DNA of 64,000 nt, taken from assembly GCA_015350385.1 (NCBI GenBank), contig WNKI01000001.1, positions 1,233,870 to 1,297,869 of the forward strand. Direction: 5' to 3'. Under the pieces are notes generated by a model, which saw only the letters and a list, made by a program, of their open reading frames with translations, had not been told where the DNA came from and ran no database searches. This document shows, in pieces, positions 59,390 through 64,000 of the stretch. Origin of the DNA: Aculops lycopersici. Lineage: Eukaryota; Arthropoda; Arachnida; Trombidiformes; Eriophyidae. The position numbers and the translations under genes were made by a program. Position 1 is the first letter of the stretch. Every line of letters starts with the position of its first letter.

Positions 59390-59590
59390 GAAATCCCAGT
59401 TGCTGCGTTGAATAGAGAAGAAAATAAGATGGAGTTGTTGACCCCAAGTTTAAAACCTGAGGACTACGAGCACATTTCAAGCTCGCGAATGCGCCAGATG
59501 GCACGTGACGGTCAAAATACACCTGAGGCATCCATGAACCCTAAGGCTTAGGCCGCCCTATCAAACTATTACAAAAGTTTGAATGAAAAC
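59390..59590 (+). pseudogene. PAPSS: PAPS synthase (PAPSS) 3'-exon fragment with in-frame stop
   Basis: The reading runs EIPVAALN, then SSSRMRQMARDGQNTPE, then MNPKA, a TAG stop, AALSNYYKSLNEN. It matches the C-terminal end of the ATP-sulfurylase domain of PAPS synthase (family pattern TRMRKLAR-G-N-P, M-PKAW, YYRSL). The stop at 59549-59551 sits exactly where the family has Trp (TGG to TAG). The reading after the stop still resembles the family tail, so the mutation may be recent. A sequence like a splice acceptor (CATCTTTACAG, ending 59389) lies at the left edge, as expected for an ancestral last exon. No other PAPSS exons are visible in the window. PAPS synthase makes the sulfate donor PAPS, so a working copy is expected elsewhere. 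Confidence 0.82.
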
Positions 59591-59602
59591 CAATTGAACT
59601 CT

Positions 59603-59608
59603 AATAAA
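59603..59608 (+). terminator. AATAAA poly(A) motif after the PAPSS remnant
   Basis: AATAAA lies 12 bases past the end of the family-like PAPSS reading, where a last-exon 3'UTR would sit. It may now serve TAF8. Confidence 0.4.
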
Positions 59609-59857
59609 ATTAAAAGTCAACGAGTGTAGCTGAAAGTCAAAACCAAGACTCCTAGTTGTTAAATTTGAACAGGTGGACTGGATTCCCACTGAGCGAGTTT
59701 GTTGCAGTCTAAATCCGCGCTGCCGCAAGCTTTAACGGAAAGAACACTAAAAATAATATTGTACAACTAGCAGATTTCAATCATATCATCATCATCATCA
59801 TAATTCTAATGAATGAAGAGAAATAAATTACTTGTTCCGCAACCTAAACAACATTGT

Positions 59858-60454
59858 TTATGTCTTAGATGGCGGTTGTTTGTGTTTATTCTCCTTCCAA
59901 GATGCACCAATGCGTTTTAAATCACGACAAACAGTTGTATTTGAGACCTTAAGATCGGCCGCAATCTCAACTTGGGTCTTGCTACTATCCTTGCTCAAAA
60001 CTTCCTTAATAGCGTCGAGTCGTTGATTGACATCCTTACTCTTTCTACCACGTCGTTTAATTTCATAATCTACAAACGATTGGCCTTCAATCTTGGGTGT
60101 TACAGTTTCAACAAATTTTTGCGCCGTCCTAAGGCTACAACCGACCGCCACGGCAACTAGTTTTGGTTTGCAACCATGTTTAACTAAATTTAGAGCAACT
60201 TGAGATTTCTCCTTAGTCCACTTGAATCGGGTTAATTGTGATGAAGATAGCGGGTTTTGCTTTGATGTATTTGTGGTAGTGGTTGAGGATGATTTTGGTG
60301 ATATCTCTGCGGTCGAAGTTGGTGGGGAACTGTCCTGAAGCGTTTGGTTTCCATTTGAATCATTGAGATTCAACTGAATACATTGTTTATTATTCTCCGT
60401 TGGATTACTATCCATTGGAATATGGATAGTGATACATTTGTTACTTTCCTCCAT
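59858..60454 (-). CDS. Small double helix-turn-helix protein, transposase-like DNA-binding region
   Basis: The 198-residue protein starts at ATG 60454. Residues 1-70 are S/T/N-rich and disordered. The first helix-turn-helix spans about 75-117 (KSQVALNLVKHGCKPKLVAV to SLRTAQKFVE). A basic linker with RRGRKSK follows, then the second at about 140-182 (NQRLDAIKEVLSKDSSKTQV to NTTVCRDLKRIG). Two HTH units joined by a GR-type linker are the layout of the N-terminal DNA-binding region of Tc1/mariner transposases and of paired domains. The catalytic DDE/D domain is absent and the frame closes cleanly, so it may be a domesticated or truncated transposase-derived DNA-binding protein. I cannot name a gene. 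No terminal inverted repeats flank it. Confidence 0.75.
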   Translation of the reverse strand: MEESNKCITIHIPMDSNPTENNKQCIQLNLNDSNGNQTLQDSSPPTSTAEISPKSSSTTTTNTSKQNPLSSSQLTRFKWTKEKSQVALNLVKHGCKPKLVAVAVGCSLRTAQKFVETVTPKIEGQSFVDYEIKRRGRKSKDVNQRLDAIKEVLSKDSSKTQVEIAADLKVSNTTVCRDLKRIGASWKENKHKQPPSKT

Positions 60455-61468
60455 TGGATTGGAAATTTAATAAAGGTATATCTATAAATATTATCACTTT
60501 TCCCTAAGAAATCTTGATTGGTTGTTGCAAACGCAAGAGCGAATTCGTAGTTCGATCAGGGAAATTAATGCGGTTTGCTGTGCGTCCGGCTAGGCCCTGG
60601 CACGCCGTAAATTTTGCCGCTCCTGCGTTGCGGTCTGTCAGTCTGGCCGGGTAGAATTAGAATGTGATAAAACAACTGGCTTTGTGTCTAGCTGATTAGT
60701 TGATTGTTTCAAAGGTAATGGGATAAAATAAGTTACTTGAACTTGGATTGTTCATTGGTCCATTTCTCAAATTAGACAAGGAATCTGACAAGTTAAAGAT
60801 GGCTGCTGTTGCAGAATTCTAGACATTTGTGCAGGTCACTGTATACTTTTTGTCGTCCCATCGCAGCCGCTGGCGTCGCTTTTGGTTCTGCTTGTGCTCA
60901 TGGGGCGATAGTGGCGCCATAGATGCTGCAGTGAACTTTGCCGCTGTTGTTTATGTTGTCACTGTTTTAGCTGCCGCCGAACTTCAATAGAGGTTTTGGC
61001 CACCAGAGCCACCGAGATTATTTAAACTAATTCCATCTCGGACATGGATCTACATTTATCATCAATGCCACCATTCCACGTTCATTATAAACACGACTCG
61101 TTATTGAAGCTACCATCTCCATCATCAGCTCATGACGACAGGCGCAACAAATTATCGCCAATCAACTAGCATAGTGACGCCCACGAACCGCATGCTACAA
61201 CAGATCCACTTGTCGGCTAGCAACATTATTACAACAAGTTGGTACTTCGGACTTAGAGCATAACCATCCATTCAATACATATAATTTGAGCCGATTCCAT
61301 CAGAACTTGATGCTCAGTTCTGAGAGCACCTAAGCTGCTCTCTATTATTGTAGTCCATGCACAATATTTTCAACATATTATTTCAACCTTTCCGCAACAC
61401 CCCAAAAGCACCTATTAGATATAAGAGATTTAAAAGACCGACAAGTAGGCCAGCCATATAGAAGCAAC
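60455..61468. promoter_or_regulatory. Divergent intergenic region double-HTH gene / MFSD1
   Basis: The 1014-bp interval has no supportable frame. It holds the promoters of two divergent genes. Palindromic TGGCGCCA lies near 60912. Nothing else stands out. Confidence 0.5.
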
Positions 61469-62773
61469 ATGTTCGAGAGTATCATGGATCCAAGTACGGC
61501 AGCGCACCGTTATATTGCGCTGACCTTAATATGTTTGTTAGGTTTTGGAAATTATTTTTGCTACGACACACCTGGCGCGCTCGAGATTCCCATCGAGGAT
61601 GCCATGTCCATCGGAACTGGCCAATTCACATCACTCTATGCACTCTACTCCTGGCCAAATGTGATCATGTGTTTCTTTGGAGGGTTGCTGATTGATAAAG
61701 TTTTAGGAATCCGTCTAGGTGCTATTGTTTTCCTTGCCCTTCTAGTCCTTGGCCAGGGTATGTTTGCAATGGGCGCCTTTGTAGGACAATTCTGGCTTAT
61801 GCAACTGGGTCGATTTGTATATGGTCTAGGTGGTGAGTCGCTAAGTGTTGCTCAAAATACATACGTCGTCGCTTGGTTCAAGGGGCGAGAGTTGAACACT
61901 GTCTTCGGATTTCAGATTACCATCTCAAGAGCCGGAAGCACATTGGCCTACAACACTATGCACCTAATCTTCAGCCATATGAGACAACAGTATACTCCAC
62001 AAACGGCTTTAGGTTGGACTCTATTGATTGCAAACCTTACCTGCGTCCTATCTCTGGTTGTATCCCTATTATTAGCAATCTTAGATAAGCGAGCCGAGCG
62101 GTTGCTTGGCAGGCAGAGCCCTCAATCAGATGAAAAAATCAGATTGAGGGATGCAACGAATTTCAAATCAGAATTTTGGATGCTCACCATAATATGTGTT
62201 AGTTTTTACCTAACTATATTTCCCTTCATTGCTCTTGCAGCCAAGTTCTTTCAAACCAAGTGGAACTATGAACCATCAAGTGCAGATGCACTGGATAGTG
62301 TCGTCTATATCATATCAGCTATAACATCACCCTTCATAGGACTGCTAGTGGACAAAGTTGGTAGAAACTTAGTGTTTCTATTGGTGGCAAGCATATTAGT
62401 TATGATTGGACACATGCTATTAGCAACGACTTTTATTAACCTCTGGATACCAATGATCTCAATCGGAATTGGTTACTCCGTTATGTGCAGTGCCCTTTGG
62501 CCACTTGTAGCTTTATCAGTTCCTCAGAATCAACTCGGAACTGCCTATGGAGTTATGCAAGCTATCCAGAATCTTGGCCTAGCAGTTGCGGCTAACATTA
62601 CTGGTTTCCTCGTTGATTGGAAGGGTTATATAATTGTCGAAATGTTTTTCGTTCTGTGGGTCTCATTATCTGTGATTTTCTCTATGGTACTCATAGTTCA
62701 AGATCACTTCCAAGAAGGCTTGCTAAATCAATCAGCCGCCCAGAGAAAACGAATGGAGGAGAACTCTAATTAG
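61469..62773 (+). CDS. MFSD1: MFSD1 lysosomal major-facilitator transporter
   Basis: The 434-residue orthologue of MFSD1 is a 12-helix major facilitator; in mammals it is a lysosomal dipeptide exporter partnered with GLMP. Diagnostic motifs include FGNYFCYDTPGAL (about 25-37), YALYSWPNVIMCFFGGLLID, GRFVYGLGGESLSVAQNTY (about 114) and VAWFKGRELN. The second half carries LLVDKVGRN, CSALWPLVALSVPQNQLGTAYG and QAIQNLGLA. A TAG stop lies in frame about 30 bases upstream, so the ATG at 61469 is the start unless spliced. The N-terminus is only about 15 residues before the first helix; vertebrate MFSD1 has a longer one with a dileucine sorting signal, missing here. An AATAAA lies at 62829-62834. The gene is convergent with SLC37A4. 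Confidence 0.96.
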   Translation: MFESIMDPSTAAHRYIALTLICLLGFGNYFCYDTPGALEIPIEDAMSIGTGQFTSLYALYSWPNVIMCFFGGLLIDKVLGIRLGAIVFLALLVLGQGMFAMGAFVGQFWLMQLGRFVYGLGGESLSVAQNTYVVAWFKGRELNTVFGFQITISRAGSTLAYNTMHLIFSHMRQQYTPQTALGWTLLIANLTCVLSLVVSLLLAILDKRAERLLGRQSPQSDEKIRLRDATNFKSEFWMLTIICVSFYLTIFPFIALAAKFFQTKWNYEPSSADALDSVVYIISAITSPFIGLLVDKVGRNLVFLLVASILVMIGHMLLATTFINLWIPMISIGIGYSVMCSALWPLVALSVPQNQLGTAYGVMQAIQNLGLAVAANITGFLVDWKGYIIVEMFFVLWVSLSVIFSMVLIVQDHFQEGLLNQSAAQRKRMEENSN

Positions 62774-63177
62774 GTGAAAGATATAATCATTACTTCACAA
62801 TCTATACAAGATTCCAGAGCTGAGAAACAATAAATGAATTCTGTGATCTTGGGTGTTCTTAATTTACCTGTTGCCTTGAACAATTTAAGATTGTACTATC
62901 TAAATTAACTAACATATTAACTATCATCTTGTACAGAGTAGTACAAAAGCTCATCTTGTACTACTCTGTACCTCGGTAAATGGGAGATGGGGTGTTACAA
63001 AAACACAATTGATTTTGCCAAATATCGTCCCGAACTTGAATTTGGGAACTCGCAGTTGAAGATAGAGTCAAATCACTACATTAAAAAGAGTTCCCAAGGA
63101 TGCTAGATTATTTATTAAAAATATAATGCATAGTTCAGTCGTTGACTTTCAAAGCGCTTGACTACCAGAGTAAAATA
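62774..63177. other. Convergent 3' region MFSD1 / SLC37A4
   Basis: The 404-bp interval includes AATAAA (+) at 62829-62834, a 16-bp-arm hairpin at 62931-62971 and AATAAA (-) at 63111-63116, 62 bases past the SLC37A4 stop. I see no gene. Confidence 0.6.
62931..62971. repeat. Hairpin, 16-bp perfect arms, 9-base loop
   Basis: GTACAGAGTAGTACAA (62931-62946) and TTGTACTACTCTGTAC (62956-62971) are exact reverse complements around AAGCTCATC. Copies of CATCTTGTAC lie on each side of the loop. It sits between two convergent genes. Confidence 0.85.
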
Positions 63178-64000
63178 TCAATCTTTCTTCTTACTTCCGC
63201 CGGTAAGCTCTACTTTGTAACGGACATTACGGGCTAGGACTAGGAAACCAATTATGGCAATGGCAGTTGCTTGTAGGATTAAGAAAACTTGAGTCCACGA
63301 ATAGTGTTTGGCGATACTGGCAACAGGTAAACCTGCTACAATCGATCCTATGTTGGCGGCTAGCGCCGCTATGGCATGGGAGGTTCCACTCATACTACTA
63401 TCGACCGATTGAGTGGCCACAACACCGAGGATTGCGATTTGGGCATAGACTGCAGCGCCTAGCAAAATACCGGTTTGATTTATGAAGATTGGACTTGACT
63501 TCATGTCGACAAGAGCGAACAGATAAAGTCCAAGTGCTGTTGCAATGGCAAACAACAAGGCAATAGTCATTCGCGGGTGACCATGAGTAAAGTTGCCCTT
63601 ATGTTTCATATACAAGTCTGATAGGAACCCGGCAGCAATGCCACCAAAAAAGCCACCAAACTCAAAGCTACTCACAAAGCTGTTCGCAACCAGAGAGGAT
63701 TGATGGCAGTCGCGCATAAGGTATAGTTGAGACCAATCAGTTAGAATAGTCTTGATACATGACGCGACAAGGAAACTTATAGCAATGACCCAAGTAAATT
63801 TGCAAGTTAGAAGTATCTTCAGGGCGCTAGATCCTTGTTTCTTGCTTGCAGGTTGCTCTCTTTTGGGACTCTTCTTCGGCGAATTCTTTGTTGAGATCTT
63901 GGTAATAGATGGTGAGTCAGCGATGAATATAAATGCAATGGTTGCTGCCAACAAAGTCAGGGCGCCAACAAATTGTAAGCTTGCGGGCCATCCGTAATTA
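63178..64000 (-). CDS. SLC37A4: Glucose-6-phosphate translocase SLC37A4 (partial, N-terminus beyond the edge)
   Basis: The C-terminal 273 residues of the ER glucose-6-phosphate/phosphate exchanger (G6PT) are visible; the frame stays open to the right edge. In vertebrates it delivers glucose-6-phosphate to glucose-6-phosphatase in the ER lumen. Family motifs are FEFGGFFGGIAAGFLSD, GTSHAIAALAANIGSIVAGLP and IAKHYSWTQVF. The C-terminus ends KKKD rather than vertebrate KKAE, in keeping with an ER-retrieval dilysine (KKxx). A K/S-rich loop (NSPKKSPKREQ) separates the halves, as in other family members. A minus-strand AATAAA lies at 63111-63116. The start codon is not in the window. Confidence 0.94.
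   Translation of the reverse strand, partial: NYGWPASLQFVGALTLLAATIAFIFIADSPSITKISTKNSPKKSPKREQPASKKQGSSALKILLTCKFTWVIAISFLVASCIKTILTDWSQLYLMRDCHQSSLVANSFVSSFEFGGFFGGIAAGFLSDLYMKHKGNFTHGHPRMTIALLFAIATALGLYLFALVDMKSSPIFINQTGILLGAAVYAQIAILGVVATQSVDSSMSGTSHAIAALAANIGSIVAGLPVASIAKHYSWTQVFLILQATAIAIIGFLVLARNVRYKVELTGGSKKKD

Larger units (their letters stand above)
59283..59857. other. Convergent region TAF8 / double-HTH gene with a PAPSS remnant
   Basis: The 575-bp stretch holds the TAF8 3' end, a PAPSS exon remnant (59390-59590) and a plausible AATAAA (+) at 59603-59608, plus AT-rich DNA with ATC repeats near 59784-59800. No complete gene is seen. Confidence 0.6.

Overview
The window is nuclear DNA of an animal, most likely an arthropod. 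It holds 19 complete protein-coding genes, one gene running off the right edge (SLC37A4) and one dead exon fragment (PAPSS). The complement is bilaterian: SUFU, a TFCP2/CP2 factor, kappaB-Ras, CHIP, LARGE, otopetrin, a two-pore K+ channel, TAF8 and MFSD1. Nearly every gene is one long uninterrupted reading frame, including SEC24 (989 codons), TFCP2 (1189) and otopetrin (1370), which in most animals have many introns. Only one coding intron can be supported (SPSB3). Density is about one gene per 3 kb. Dense packing with near-total intron loss suggests a very reduced arthropod genome; an eriophyoid-like mite is my best guess, an inference rather than something the sequence proves.

Layout: an orphan Q-rich gene (1062-2717, +); K2P channel (5098-8814, +); HAO (9029-10375, -); OGFOD1 (11095-12918, -); TFCP2-like (14374-17943, +); CK1 delta/epsilon-like kinase (18774-19775, -); CHIP/STUB1 (21036-21920, +); NKIRAS (22592-23239, +); otopetrin (24685-28797, +); an orphan N/Q/S/T-rich gene (29247-31628, -); SPSB3 (36079-37599, +, one intron); SEC24C/D (38316-41285, -); NLE1 (41672-43138, +); LARGE (43594-45882, +); APMAP/hemomucin-like (53815-56316, +); SUFU (56395-58074, -); TAF8 (58620-59282, +); PAPSS exon remnant (about 59390-59590, +); a double-HTH protein (59858-60454, -); MFSD1 (61469-62773, +); SLC37A4 (63178 to the edge, -). 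Two large gene-free tracts, 31.6-36.1 kb and 45.9-53.8 kb, carry simple repeats and small hairpins.

The genes do not form a pathway; they are housekeeping, signalling and membrane genes. Orientation alternates strongly, giving many divergent pairs with short shared promoters (SEC24/NLE1 386 bp, SUFU/TAF8 545 bp) and convergent pairs with tight 3' ends (APMAP/SUFU 78 bp). Poly(A) signals lie close to stop codons, and in OGFOD1 the stop codon lies inside the AATAAA hexamer. The most notable observations are the PAPSS fragment with an in-frame stop replacing a conserved Trp, the lone SPSB3 intron that completes its SOCS box, a two-HTH protein that looks like a domesticated transposase DNA-binding region, two long orphan genes, and several perfect inverted repeats. 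I found no tRNA, rRNA, CRISPR array or intact transposon.
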